Assembly: GCA_964017235.1 (NCBI GenBank)
Contig: OZ024931.1
Span: 22,110,189 to 22,174,188, forward strand
DNA length: 64,000 bases
Reading direction: 5' to 3'
From: Sabellastarte sp. h YS-2021
Taxonomy: Eukaryota > Annelida > Polychaeta > Sabellida > Sabellidae
In this document: positions 28,601-43,600 of the stretch, in pieces
Numbering within the stretch: the first letter of the stretch is position 1
Layout of the letters: every line of letters begins with the position of its first letter
Position numbers and translations under genes: made by a program
The notes under the pieces: generated by a model
Seen by the model: only the letters and a program-made list of their open reading frames with translations
Databases searched by the model: none
Told to the model about the DNA's origin: nothing

Positions 28601-31600
28601 AAGAATTTTATCAGCTTGAGATATTTATATCATTCACATGTATATAAACTTACACCCTACTGCAAGAAATACAGTGCAATGAGTGGATGTGTCACATATA
28701 AGCATATAATAAAATTTTCATATGCCTAAGGTATTAGAAAGCACCTACTTACAGGAGATATTCAAGATTTAAAGACAAGCATTTGATGTTTTGAGGGGGC
28801 TTTATATCAACCTGTGACTTACCATCAATGTAGCGCTTTCCCATGTGTTCTTTGTCTTTCTGCAAAGCTGTAGAAAGGTCTTCTTGAGATTCTAGCTCCA
28901 CAAAAGCATCCCCACTAACTCTCCCATCAGAGTTATAAGGTATATGGACCCCTTCTAGCCCCCCATCTATATTACAACCTGCAAAAATAAAAACATACCA
29001 GTATGTGCTTACTGTGCACAGGTCATTACTCAGACCACAGGCCTTGGCTAGGTATTTTCTGTGGGACCCATTTTTTTGCACACCATCATTATTAGGAAAA
29101 TAAAACATAACCACCCACTATTATAGAAAATAGCATTAGAGATGCCCATACCCCACAGTATGGGGAAATAGTTTTCAACACCATGACATACTGAAGTAGT
29201 GAAACAGTATAAAGACCGGGATACTTTCAGTGCAGTGTCACTTCTATAAAGGTCCAAATAATGTTTAAGTAGAGAAAACAACATCCAAAAGAAAGAAAAT
29301 GTATGTAAAGATAAAGTACTAAAACCGGACAATTCAATAGCAAGATGACAGCATTAATCAGTAAACTAAACAAGAGGAGAGTGCCCGTGAACGGGCACTG
29401 TGTCAGCTGACTGAGTGTTTTTGATTTGTGAAGGTGATTAGAAGACAGAATAATTATCAGGAAAAGGGCTGTACAGAAATACAGTAAATGGTAACTGAAC
29501 AGCAAGTTCGAAAGAAATTCCGAAGCTGACAGAAGAAAAGGATAAAAAAGTTGTGCCCTGTAAATGGTATTATGAAGGAAAATAACAAGGTAATTGTTTA
29601 AGTGTAAAAAATAGGTTAAAACATATTTAAAGAAATACTACAAATGCAATATCCTCGTTCGACCTTGAAGAAGGGGTCCAAGGTCAAATCTAACCACACA
29701 AATACATTCCCAGCCCATGATTTCCTATGGTTTACCATTCCAAACCTCTAGGACCAATTAGAAATGAGTTATAAGCACTTTTAAGCTTGGCTGTCCTCAT
29801 TTGACCTTGAAGGAGGAGTCCAAAGGTCAAATCTGACCATACCAAAAGATTCCGAGCCAATGATTTCCTATGGGATGGTTTACCATCCCAAATCTCTGTC
29901 ACCAATAATAAGCGAGTTGTAGGCACTTTCAATTTTCGCTATCCTCATTTGACCTTGAAGGAGGGTTCCAAGGTCAAATCGGACCATATCAACAGATTCA
30001 CAGCCCATGATTTCCTGTCTGTTTACCATCCCAAACCTCTGGGACCAATAATAAGCGAGTTATAAGCACTTTTAAGTTTGGCTATCCTTGTCTGACCTTG
30101 AAGGAGGGGTCATTGAAGGTCAAATCTGACCACACCAAAAGATTCCCACCCCATGATTTCCTACAGGTTGGTTTATCATCCCAAACCTCTAGGATCAATA
30201 ATAAGGGAGATATAAGCACTTTTCATGACTGACAAAAAACACCTGTGGCGGCCATCTTGTTTCTCAAAATGAGGCCAAAAATATTCCCAGACAACATTTT
30301 ATGGTTATTAATATATACTGCAAACTTAAGAAAGCTAGCTATAATATTTTTTTCATCAGAGCAGTAATGGTGAAATCTCTCTCTACACACTGCGGCTATC
30401 CAGTGGATACAATGATTTACTCAACAGTGAGAACCTGAAAGTAGCTATTGCTCAGCTATGCCATGACATAGAGGTCTGCAATTTCACTATGTTATAGCTG
30501 ACCAAAAATTCTGTGAATAACATATTTAACAAATTACTCTAAATGTAATAGTTTCCAAGTTACAACTGATTTACTCAACAGTGAGAACCTCAAAGGAACT
30601 ATTACTCAGCTATGCAATGAGCTACATGTCTGAAATTTTACTATGTTATAGCTAACCCAAAAGTAGGTGAACAACATATTTAAGCAAACTACTGTAAATG
30701 CAATAGTTTTCAAGCTACAACTGATTTACTCAATAGTGAGAACCTGAAAATAGCTATTGCTCCGCTATGCCATGAGCTATAGGTCTGTAATTTCACTATG
30801 TTATAGCTGACCCAAAAGTAGGTGAACAACATATTTTAAGAAAATACTCCAAATGCAATATTTTTCAAGTTATAGCTGATTTACTCTCAACAGTCAGTAC
30901 CTGAGAATAGCTATTGCTCAGTTGTGCCATGAGCTATAGGTCTATAATTTCACTATGTTATAGCTGACCCAAAAGTAGCTGAATAACATATTTGCACAAA
31001 TTTCTGTAAATGCAATAGTTTTCCAATTATAACTGATTTACTCAACAGTGAGAACTTCAAAGTAGCTATTACTCAGCTATGAAATGAGCCACAGGTCTGA
31101 AACTTCACTATGTTATAGCTGACCCCAAAATAGGTGAATAACATATTGAAACAAAATACTCTAAATGCAATAGTTTTCAAGTTATAAGTGATTTACTCAA
31201 CAGTGATAACCTAAAAGTAGCTATTACTCAGCTATCCATGAGCTACAGGTCTGAAATTTTACTATGTTATAGCTGGCCCAAATGTAGCTGAATAACATAT
31301 TTATACGAAATTCTCTAAATGCAATAGTTTTTAAGTTACAAGTGATTTTACTCATGATGGAAGTTACTGAAAAGCCCAAAAGTAGCTATTACTCACTTAG
31401 CTATTGAGACAGACACCCAACTTACTCACCATATTGTAGCTATGAAAAAAGTAGTTGAATAACATATTTTAACAAAATGCTCTAAATGCAACACTTTTCA
31501 AGTTATAAGTGATTTACTCAACAGTGATAACCTAAAAGTAGCTATTACTCAGCTATGCCATGAGCTACAGGTCTGAAATTTTACTATGTTATAGCTGGCC

Positions 31601-34600
31601 CAAAAGTAGCTGAATAACATATTTATACGAAATTCTCTAAATGCAATAGTTTTTAAGTTACAAGTGATTTTACTCATAATGGAAGTTACTGAAAAGCCCA
31701 AAAGTAGCTATTACTCACTTAGCTATTGAGACAGACACCCAACTTACTCACCATATTGTAGCTATGAAAAAAGTAGCTGAACAACATATTTTCACAAAAT
31801 GCTATAAATGCAACACTTTTGAAGTTATAAGTGATTTAGTGAATGATTTCATGAATTTTAATGCATTAAAAATTATTAAAAAAATTTATTAAAAAAAAAG
31901 TAAGACAGATCCAGGTCTCATACTCACACAAGAGAATCTACCTCTGGCCTAGTACATATATGCAAGATATGAGAGAAATCCCTGCAATAGTCACTGAGAA
32001 AATTGTGATAAAAAGTTGAAATTTTCACACTTTTGGTGGGGGTACCCCCCTTGTAATGTCTCTAGCAAACAGACGAACAGACAGATTTGCATGCCTTGAA
32101 CAATTTTTCATCCTCGATAGATAAGGTATCTTTTAAAAAAACCAGCATGTCTCTAGGCCTTGTAATTTTGGAGAAGAAGTTGTTCACGCGGACGCGGACG
32201 CCCACGCCGCAGAGTGATGACATAAAAATATGACGCTGTAAAATTTATTAATTTGAGAATAGCTGTCAATGGAAATAGCATAATTTTGTAAAAGGGCATA
32301 TAATAATCAGTTGCAGCAATCCATATATCTTTGTCATAAGAGAAAGATGTCTCAAATATGGCAGATGAACACACTTTGGCAGAGCAAAATGGTCACACCA
32401 TGATGCACACATACATTTGCATACACCCCCTAACCGTTAAGGGCTGTGGGGTTAAAACTTCAGCAATTCAATCTAAATTAGGTGTATTATTCTTTGGGAA
32501 AATTTTATCCCCAGACAAACAGTACAAAACTATGAGAAACTTTATATTTAATTGGTAACATTTTCAATCTTCCTACAATGATAAGTTTGATTTTTTTTTT
32601 CAAAGTACTTAAATGATTAACTATTTCTAAATTAACAATTCAAAATAGATTAATCTGTTTGTGATTTTAATATATTAGTTGATAAAAGAAGTATTATAAA
32701 AATAGCCAGCCTCTGGGGTGAGGGAGGGGACTCCATTACCTAATAAGACAAGGGGGAGGGAGGAGGGAGTTAGGAGTGTAAATAAATCCAATATAACGTT
32801 ACCTGCTTGAGCTAATGAGGTAATGAAGTCCTCAACCAACACTTGTATCAATAAAGAACCACTGATACCGCATATGAATGGTATGAGATAACATTCTAAT
32901 ATATATAAAAGGGGTAATAAAAATACTCAGAAGTCATCAATGATCCAGTAATTTTCTTAGCAATAAAAAATCAAATATGTGAATAAGGTATGTCCAACAG
33001 AAAAATTATACCTCTAGATTTATATATAAACTAGATTGGGCCAACTCGGCGCCAACATATCCCCAGACAGGTCATCACTCACGCCACAGGTTTTGATCGG
33101 GAATTGTTTATTTAATCCATTTGTTGTATGCCATAAATATTGGGAAAAGTTATATGAACTTCAGCACATCAATCTACTAAGTTTATATCTTCCCAAGGAT
33201 GATGGTGTATCCCCAGACGTCGAATACAAAACTCAACAGATCATATTTTCAATCTTCCTGGAATGATAACTCTGAACCTATTTTCAAAGTATTTAAATGA
33301 TTGATGATTGAATGTCCATTATAAATTAATAATCTCAAAAGAGCATATCTGTTTCTATATTTGTTGACAAATAAAATATTATTTTTAACTCAACTCATCA
33401 TACTATTCAATCTTCCTGCAAAGGGTAACTCTGAACCTATTTTCAAAGTATTTAAATGATTGATGATTGAATGTCCATTCTAAATTCATAATTCCAAAAG
33501 CGTATCTCTGTTTCTATATTTGTTCACAAATAAAATATTATTTAAAAATCATATATTATTTATATTATTATTTTATTATATTATTTTTAGAATTTGCATT
33601 GTTTTTCAGTTATTCATTTCCTCAATTCCTATATATGTGGTCCATATATATGCAACCTAAATATGTGACACAATCTCAGTTCTGACTCCCTTTGTCTTAG
33701 ATAATTAGATAATGAAGCAAACACCACCTCCCACCCCCACCCCACCTCTCTCTCCCCTTCTCCACACCTCTCTCACTATTACAGAAGATCTGTATACCTT
33801 TGTTTATTTAGTGTCACTCAATAGCTGGAGGTGCCAGAGGTGGGTGGGGGATGGGGGGTGGGACTACAAAGAGATGGAGTGCTGCAGCACAAATGGTAAA
33901 CAAACACTTATAATATAAAAGGGGTAATCAAATACAAAAAGCTCAGTTAATCTTATCACTAAAATAAAATAAAATATAAAAATAAGGAATGTCCAACAGG
34001 AAGATTATATACCTCCAGAATTAAATATAAATTATCAAACGACAAGAACAGATTTATAATAATAATTCAGAATTGAGAATTTTAAGTATGTGATTATCAA
34101 TTGAAATGAGTTCGTAACTGTAGGAGCTGTGTCAAAATTAAGGCAAGTTGAATAAAACTGGGCTAGTTGAGGGTTAAAAATCCCCTATTTTTACTACATA
34201 AGGCTATAATTTCATTAATATTTGGGACTTAAAGCTCACCAGAAAATAACAGTGTCCATTTTGCCTACTTGAATATGTTTAACCAGTTTCATATTAAAAA
34301 GTTAAAAACTCAGCAAGCAGAGAGATAACACACAAAAATAAGTTCTTAAAAGCCTAAGATAGCCATAACATTATTAATATTCAAAATTTAAATAGACAGG
34401 CACTTCCTTTGAAAAATTCAAAGATTTCAGCTCTATGAGCCACATAGTTTGACAGTTACAGGGCTTTAAAGTGGCATAATATCCATAAATTGGGTCTCTG
34501 TGGGCATTTTACAATTGTTAAAGAGACCTTAGCTATTAAACTACAGAACTAAAACTTTTTGGGGGGACATACACAACAAACAAAAATTATATATAATACA

Positions 34601-37600
34601 GTTTAAGACTTGTCACACTAAGCATTTCCAAATAACAGGGCAAAATACAGAAAAAAATGTCAAAAAAGGTCACTTGGGCAAGTGTCTATGGCCCTCATAC
34701 ACAGGTTAAATGTCTACTAAAAGCCTTGATTTTCGGCACATGTGAAAAGGACATGATAATGCATTCCCAGATGGGATTTCAGCTCAATCAATCACATAGT
34801 TTAACAGTCACAGGGCTTAAAGGTGGCAAAAAGTCCAAATATTGGGTCTCTGTGGGCCTTTTAGAGATCTCGATGTGGCCTTCAAATTAAAGCATCAGAC
34901 TTAAAATCTGCTACATACTAAGACTACACATAGAATATGTATCTAATAATAAAGTTTGAAACTTCTCAGACTCACCATTTCCAAGTTACAGAGCAAAATA
35001 TGTGAAAAATGTCTTAAAACGGTAACTCGGGTGGGTGTTAATGGTCCTCATACACAGTTTAAATGTCTACTTGAAGCCTTGATTTTTGGCACATGTAAAA
35101 AGAACATAATAATGTATTCCCAGATGAGATTTCAGCTCTATCAGTCACATAGTTTAACAGTCATGGGCCTTAAAACTGGCAAAAAGTCCAAATAGTGGGT
35201 CTCTATGGGGCCTTTTAGAGACCTCAATGTGGCCTTCAAATTAAAGCTTCAGACTTAAAATTTGTCACATACTAAGATTACAAACAGAATATGTATCTAA
35301 TACAGTTTGAAACTTCTCAGACTTACCATTTCCAAGTTACAGGGCAAAATATGTGAAAAATGTCTAAAAAGGGTCACTCGGGTGGGGATTTATGGTCCTC
35401 AAACACAGGTTAAATGTCTACTTAAAGCCTTGATTTTCGGCACATGTAAAAAGGACATAATAATGCATTCCCAGATGGGATTTCAGCTCCATCAATAACA
35501 TAGTTTAACAGTCACAGGGCTTAAAGGTGGCAAAAAGTCCATATATTGGGTCTTTGGGAGCCCGTCAGAGACCTCAATTTGACCTTCAAATTAAAGCTTC
35601 AGACTTAAAATCTGTTACATACTAACATTACACATAGAATATATATCTAATACAGTTTGAAACTTCTCAGACTTACCATTTCCAAGTTACAGAGCAAAAT
35701 ATGTGAAAAATGTCTTAAAAGTGTCACTCGGGTGGGTGTTTATGGTCCTCATACATGGGTTAAATGTCTATTAAAGGCCTAAATTTTGGAGTACATACAA
35801 GAAAAACATATCGTTATTTTCTCAGATGATATTTCACTTAGATGAGAGACATAGTTTGAAAGCTACAGTGCTTGAAGATGGCAAAAAGTCCATAAACTGG
35901 GTCTCTGTGGGCAATTTTGAGATCTTAAGTCGGCCTAACAGGTAAACCTACAGCCTTTAAATTTTTCACAGACAAGGATTACATATAAGAGTTACATCTA
36001 GTGCAGTTTGAGACTCATCAGAATTACCACTTCCAAATTATAGGACAAAATAAGTTTAAAATATAGGAAAAAAGTCCTAAGTGGGGTCTTTATGGGCCTC
36101 AAAGACAATTTTACTCCTCAACTTAAAGTCTTGATTTTCGGCACATGTACTAAGAATATATTAATGTGTTCTCAGGTAAAATTTGAGGCAGATAAGCCTC
36201 ATAGTTTGTGACCTAGAGGGCTCTAAGTGGCCAAAAGTGCAATTTCTGACCTTAAGGTGGCCATAAGTTCTTTATTATTGGGAGTTTAAGGTCACCTTAA
36301 AATAGGGATCTTCCTTTGGGCATCCTTAACATGTGTACCAAGTTTGAAAAAAAAATATTAATCCGTTTTTGAGTTATCGCGTCCACAAGGAAATTTCTAC
36401 GGCGGCGGCGCGACGGACCTGAATCCAATATATCCCCGACTTTCGTCTGGGGATATAATTATCAAAGCCACAAGAATGGAACTCCAAAGACAGTGTTGTA
36501 TAATGTAAACAAGCATTCTGATGTATGCAATTATTCCCCGCCGTATAAATTAGATGTACTAAAGACAATGTGATATAGCTTTTCTTGTGAGATGGACACG
36601 CGTGTAGAAGTAACAATAAGAAAGAGCCACTTTAATGTTTGACTAAAATACTTTCAAAGATAAAAGGTGTTTACTCATTTAGTAGCTATTATTCTGCCAT
36701 GCAAAGAGCTACAGTTCTGCAACTTTACTATGTGGTGGATCACCTAAAAGTGGGGGAAGGACTTATTTAGAAGAAATTGCCCATGTGCAATATTTTTAAA
36801 GATAAAAAATATACACTCATTTTAGTACCTATTACTAAGCTATGCAAAGAGCTACTGTTGTGCAACTTCACCATGTGGTAGATCACCCAAAAGTAGGTGA
36901 ATGACTTATTTAGAAGAAATTGCCTATATGAAATACTTTTAAAGATAAAAGGTATTTACTCATCTTAGTAGCTATTACTAAGCTATGCAAAGAGCTACAG
37001 TTCTGCAATTCACTATTTGGTAGATCACACAAAAGTAGGTGAATTGCTTATTTAGAAGAAATTGCTTATGTGCAATACTTTTAAAGATAAAAGGTATTTA
37101 CTCATTTTAGTAGCCATTACTCAGCTATGCAAAGAGCTACAGTTCTGCAACTTCACTATGTGGTAGATCACCCAAAAGTAGGTGAATGACTTATGTAGAA
37201 GAAATTGCCTATGTGCAATACTTTTACAGATAAACAACATTTTCCATTTCCGCCAAAATTTAAGATGACAGCCGAAAATCAGAAAAATCTAAATTTTTCA
37301 GAGGTGCTAGAGGAGTAGTACTTGGTACCCTTGGGGCATGAAAATTCATTAGGACAATTTACAAAAAATCTGTAGCTGTAGTAGTTTTGGAGAAATCAGC
37401 GTGACACACTAACGCACGCACCCCCGCACACACAATTTCACGCACACACATGATGCATTTTATAATCTCCCTCGCAGGCTAAAGCCCAGTGGGAGATAAT
37501 AAAACTGGGATTTATAAATGTGTGATTATCAACTGAAATAAGTTCAAAACTGCAGGACCTGTGTTAAAATTAACTGAGCCAATGTCCCTTTTGCCTACTT

Positions 37601-40600
37601 CAATATGTGTACTAGGGATGGGTCGGTATGAAAAATATGTACATCGGGAGGTTGCCAATGCAAAACCGTACTGAATTCGGGACTCCGCGTTTTAGAGCAC
37701 CCCAAACAAACATGGACGTTTCCTCATAATGACGTCACAGTAAAAGCTCCTAAATGCACAAAATATGCCATAAAAATGTCTAATATCTTCATATCACTGG
37801 TTTCTGTCCAATACTTAAATTTTTCCTTCATTTATACGAGTTGACAAGCGAAATTGAGGTTATAAAGTGTCGTAACCAAAACATGGCAGTTCTGCTCAAT
37901 GTATCGCTATAAAAGTCTGCAAATAGACGAAAATATGGGATAAACGGTTATAATTTCTTCAGATTTGGAGTGTGTTTCTAATATTTTAATTCTTCCGTCC
38001 ATTATGCGTGTTGGCAAGAAAAGTTGCGGTTTTAAAATCTCGTCACAGTATTTCACTAAAATGCTCTCGATTCCGGGATACCGGGCCTACCGACCCATTC
38101 CTAATGTGTACCCAGCTTGACAACATATTGAAATTATAGGTAATACAGATTGAAACATGTCACACTTACCATTTCGAAATTACAGGGAAATATATATATG
38201 AAAAATGTTTAAAAAGGTCACTTGGGTGGGCGTCTATGGTCCTCACACACAAGTTAAATGTCTACTTAAAGCCTTAATTTTTGGCACATGTAAATAGAAT
38301 ATTATTCCCAGATGAAATTTCAGTCACATAGTTTGCTAGCCACAGGGCTTAAAAGGGGCAAAAAGTCCAAATATTGGGTCTCTGTGGGCCTTTCAGAAAC
38401 CTCAATGTGACTTTAAAATTGAAGTTTCAGACATCAAATTTGTCAAAAATGAAGATTACATATAGAATCTATATCTAACACAGTTTGAGAGTTCTCGGAC
38501 TTACCATTTGCAAGTTATAGCGCAAAATTGAAAATTTTAATTACTTAAATGTAGCTTTTATAAGCTACAAGCTTACCATGTGGGACTGAATGCTTTACTG
38601 GTTGCCGCGAGGCACAGACGACCAACGCTCGAGAAAAACAAGCATGCAGTTGGTTCGGCCTCATAGGTTGTCGTGACGTCATCACTACCTGTGTATCAGC
38701 CTCCTTTTCGTTGAGATTAAACCCATGTCCCCTCAGCTGTAATACAGCGGGGAGGTAGAGTGGGACTCTTCTCAGTCCCACATGGTAAGCTTGTAGCTTA
38801 TAAAAGCTACATTTAAGTAATTAAAATTTTCAATTTTATTGCGCTACAATAGCTTACCATGTGGGACTGAATGCTGAATTCAACCGCCCGGTGGCGGGAT
38901 TACAGCTGAGACTGGAAGGTCTGAATGTTGTTTTTCTCGAATTGAGAGTAATAAAAAATAGTTCCAAAAAATTTCCAGTCTGAGTCCCATTTACAGAGTC
39001 CCAATCCCGAAGGTCGGACTTGTAAAGAGCCAAAAACCTGATGAGAATACACAGTGTCGTACACTGTAGGGTGTTTGGAAGGAGGATTGTGTACCCGGAG
39101 TACACAGATAGGAAGAACCCCTAAGGGCTATGACGTCAGAAATGAGGTCAAGGTTCGAGAATTGCTATTTGCAACCTTATTTATAAGACAACCTTATGGT
39201 CCCAAGAATTTAAAGTTAATGTAAATTTAATATGTGAGACCTTACCTGTAACACCCTGATGAGGTAGCTTATACCTAGACCTGGGGAGACTCCTGAAGGC
39301 TTAGCTGTAGCGGACGTGCCCCCCCCCCCCCCCTTTTCTTTCCGAAGAAGACATCACTGAGGAGAAGGGTCTAGGACCTGTTGAGCCGCTACTACTGGTC
39401 CCAGATACATGTTGTTGTCGTTGTCCGACCAAGTAAGGTCTTTTAGATAAAAATTGGTAAACGTGTTGTGAGCTTTCCAGTGACACGCTTGCATGATCTG
39501 GTCCACCGATACCCCACAGTAAAAAGCCTTAGAGGCTGCGAAGGCCCTAATGTCATGCGCTTTAACTTGGACTAAGTCCAAGGCTTGCTGGTCTGCTTGC
39601 TTATAACAAAGTAGAATGGTTTGTTTCAACCATGAAGAGAGAGTAGCGGGTCTGATATCTGAGGTATGTCCTTTCTTGAAGGAGATGAAAAGAAGAGACC
39701 GGGACCCTCTCAGGTCCTTGGTTCGGTCCAGATAGTACCTCAAAGCCCGTACAGGACACAAGGTCCTGTCTTCTTTGAATTGTCTATCTACAATGGTAGT
39801 CAAGGCAGGAATAGTCACCGGAGACACACTTTGAGAACCTTCTCTTGCTAGCTGGTTTTTGGCTATAAAATCTGATGAAGGGAACAAGGCTACCTTTTCC
39901 CATTGGCCTAGATTAGATACTTTGTTTGCGACACAGGCGTGGATTTCACTGCGGCGCTTGCCGGAGGCCAGAGCTAGCAAGAAAGCAGTCTTGAGAGTGA
40001 GATGTTTGAGGTCTGTGTCTTTCATAGGCTCAAAGGGCGCTTTTGTGAGCTCATTGAGGACAACAGATAGGTTCCACTGAGGAAGGTTTCTGGAACTCTT
40101 GGGGCGATCCCTGTGAAAACTGGAGAGCAACCTGTGAAGGTCCTCATTATGGGCAATATGCTGGGCCGTAGGGCCCAGAGTGTCAACAATAGCTGTCCTG
40201 TAACCATCAATGGTAGAGGGGCGCCTGTTTAGGTCTTGGTACAGATACATAAAGAAATCTGAGATTTGCTTCACAGATGGTGAGGAGAAATCCACCGAAT
40301 TATCTCTGCACCATTTTTCAAATAGGGCCCACTTTGATTTGTAGATGTTCCTTGTTGAAGACCGCTGAGGTGCAGCAATTCTCTCTGCCACTTCCACAGA
40401 GAAGCCTTGTTCTTGGAGTTGTCCACTCCTAGAGACCAGGCGTGGAGGTTGAGGTGCTGCGGGGAGCTGTGGAACACGAAGTTGTGGGACTGCTTGAGGA
40501 GTGTTGTCGACACCAGGAGTTGCAGAGGGATCTCTGTTGAGAGCTGCACTAGGTCTCAGAACCAGGGCATCCCTGGCCAGCCTGGGGCTATTAGTATGAT

Positions 40601-43600
40601 CAGGCAGGTGCATTGCCTGATTTTTTGGATCACCCTGTAAAGGAGAGCCGTTGGAGGGTAAGCATAAGCAGTGAGACCCGTCCAGTCTATGTTTAGAGCA
40701 TCTATGTCCCAGGCCTGGGGGTCTGGGATAGGAGACACGTACAGAGGGAGCTTGTGGTTCAGATGAGTGGCAAAAAGGTCCACGTGGGGAGTGAACCACT
40801 TTCGGCAGATCTGTTTGAACACCTGTGGATGGAGTGACCATTCGGTCGACTGAACCTGGTTCGACCTGGAAAGTAGGTCGGCCATCACATTCAGGCACCC
40901 TGGAATGTGTCTGGCTTTCAAGATTATGTGATAGTGGTGGCACCAGGTCATGAGTCTCCACAGGAGTGCGCACATCTCCGCCGAGTGTGTTCCCCCTTGT
41001 TTGTTTATGTAAGCTACCACAGTTGAGTTGTCCGTGGCAACTAGCACTGTTTGGTCCTGACACTGGTCTTTGAAGTGTCTCAAAGCCAGAAAGACAGCTT
41101 TCAATTCTAGGACGTTTATGTGAAGTCCTTTTTCCTGAGGTGACCACAGACCTTTTGTAGAACTTTGTTCTAAGTGAGCGCCCCAGCCTTCGTTTGAGGC
41201 GTCTGTAAAGAGTTGGATACTGTGGTCTTTGGGATGAAGGTCGGCGCCTATCATCACCTTTGCAGGATTCTGCCACCAGTCCAGATGAGCAGAAATGACT
41301 TCTGTCCAGGGAAGGAGGCTGTCCAGCGACTGAGGAAATTTCCAGTGCTCTTTCAGGTGAAACTGAAACGGTCTCATGTGAAGGCGTCCCTCCGGGACCA
41401 TCTTCTCCGTTGAGGCTAGCAACCCAATTAGAGACATCAAACATCTTGCAGTCAAAACATGTTTCGACTTGAGTCGTAGGATCAAATCCTGAAGTTTGAG
41501 CCATCTCTCTTGAGTGGGTTTTACAAGGGCTGAATCTAGGTGGTATTCGTAGCCCACGAACGAGAACACCTGAGTTGGTTTCAGTTCTGATTTCTCTTGG
41601 TTTAAGATCCATCCCAAGGACTGGGTGAGATCTACCACTGTCCGAGTGTTCACTAATGCTTCTTCCTGGGACTGAGACCTGATCAGCCAGTCGTCCAGGT
41701 ATTGATGAAGTCTGAGTCCTCTGCTGAGGGCCATGAGCTTCACTTCTTTTACGACCATGGTAAATACCTGGGGGGCTGTGGCTAGTCCGAATGGGAGCGA
41801 GGTGAACTGGAACACCTGTGACCTGTGGCAAAATCTTAGGTACTTCCTTGAGTTTGGATGGATGGGGATGTGGAGGTAAGCGTCCGACAGGTCTATTGAC
41901 GCTACCCATTCCCCCGGAATCAGAGAAGTCCTGATGGACTCTGGCGTTTCCATTTTGAACTTTTCTACGTGTAGAAAAGTGTTGAGCCTGCTTAGGTCTA
42001 TTACTGGCCTCCACCTTTGGTGAGGCTTGGGTACAAGAAAGAGGCGACTGTAAAACCCGATTTTCCACCCTTTCGATAGCGTTCTTTAACAGGAGAGACT
42101 GGATGCAATCGGCCAAGGCTTGGTCTTTTTGAGGGGCCTTGTACTCTGACACAATCAGAGGAAATCTTATCAAGTTTGGCCTTGAGAGGAATGGCAGAAC
42201 GTAGCCATTGGTGATAATATTTAACACGTTGGCTGAGCAATTGTTTGCGTGCCAGTCTCTCCTGAAAGAACGGAGGCGACCTCCTACTGGTGGATTGATT
42301 GAGGCTTGATAGGAGTCATTGGGAAGAGGGGTTTCCACGCCCTTTTCCTTTGTTGTGGGGTCGAAAACGACCCCTGGAGCCTCTGAAGTTTGGTTTTCCT
42401 CTAGAAGAGGGAAACGAATAGTTGCTGCTTTGGGAGGAATTGCCCCCAAAGGGGCGTTTCCTGTAGGAGCCTCTTCTCTTATTGTGGTGGGAACCACGAA
42501 AGGGCTTATTTTGGTAGGGTCCGAAACCCTGAGCATCTTTTGAGGTGCCTTTTTTGAGAAGGAAGTCCTCGCCTTCCTTCACTGACTGGGAGTTGAACAG
42601 GGAACGAGTCCAGAGAGAGGAATTCCTGAGCTCTTGACGTCTGGTTTCCCCTAATTGTGGCTGCAGATGGGACATTTCGGCTTCGCGTCTAAGCAAGCCG
42701 GAAGTTGCCATTGTGTAAAGTTCCCTTTGTAAAATATGGGCAAGGGATTTGCTCAGGCAGGTTATGGCCTTATGTTGAATAGTGAGGGTCTTCTCCCAGA
42801 GATCAAAGTAGTCATAGGCCTCATCATAACCACGTTTTACTGCTTCTTCAGGGTCGGCACCTTTCCTGACCTGGGACTTGACCTTCTTGAAGGTTTCTTT
42901 TAGTCCATAACGACACCTCCTCATGGTAGAGTTGCAGGAGGAGGATGTCTTGGCAAAAGTGGTCGTGAAATTCAATGTGGTTAGATTGTACCTTGCCTGT
43001 TGTTCTAAGTCCTTGAGGACAGAGAGTGGGACCTTGCCTAAAGGGGCCCCGAAGGTTTAGGAGATATACAGATCTTGGCAAAGTCTGCATTTAAATCTTG
43101 GAGTTTCTCCGAAAAACAAGGTTGTCCAACCTTGTACCACTTAGAAGTGGAAGGGGGGGGGGGGGGGGGGGGGGGGCTTTGGGTATTTGCCCTCTGCCAG
43201 GTTTGCAGCCATAAAGTCATTGTTGAATTTGTCAAAGGCATCTCTTATACCAGAGTTGAGAGGCAACATAGCTGATGGACCCGTAGGTCTCAGCTCTTGG
43301 ACGGCCACCTCGTCATCGATACCTATGATAGCAGTAGCAGGTCTGGGGACTGAATCCCTCGGATCAGGTAATTTGAGGATACGTCGAAAAGTATCTACCT
43401 CCTCCGCATATTGATTTGGGATGTCAGCCAGAGCCACATCCCTATAGTAGGGCGGATCAAGGTCAATTTGAGGATGTTCCTGATCATCAGAGGCCATTCT
43501 CTGGGGCTTGGGGGACCTGTGTCTACGTCTAGGGGACTGATCCTCCCCTGACGATGAGGGCAAATATGCGGACCTTGACTTATATTTAGACTTGTCAGAG

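Noticed and set aside
34657..35498. Three similar plus-strand frames of 63-79 codons
   Set aside because: They recur once per 350-bp P3 unit with unit-level substitutions and end at array stops; no domain or splice context.
39301..39486. Minus-strand 61-codon frame beginning MSLESSQHV at the DIRS recombinase end
   Set aside because: Overlaps the recombinase C-terminus in another frame and runs into the C15 tract; no independent support.
43075..43414. Plus-strand frames across the G24 run (poly-Gly)
   Set aside because: Antisense to the gag-like gene, created by the homopolymer.
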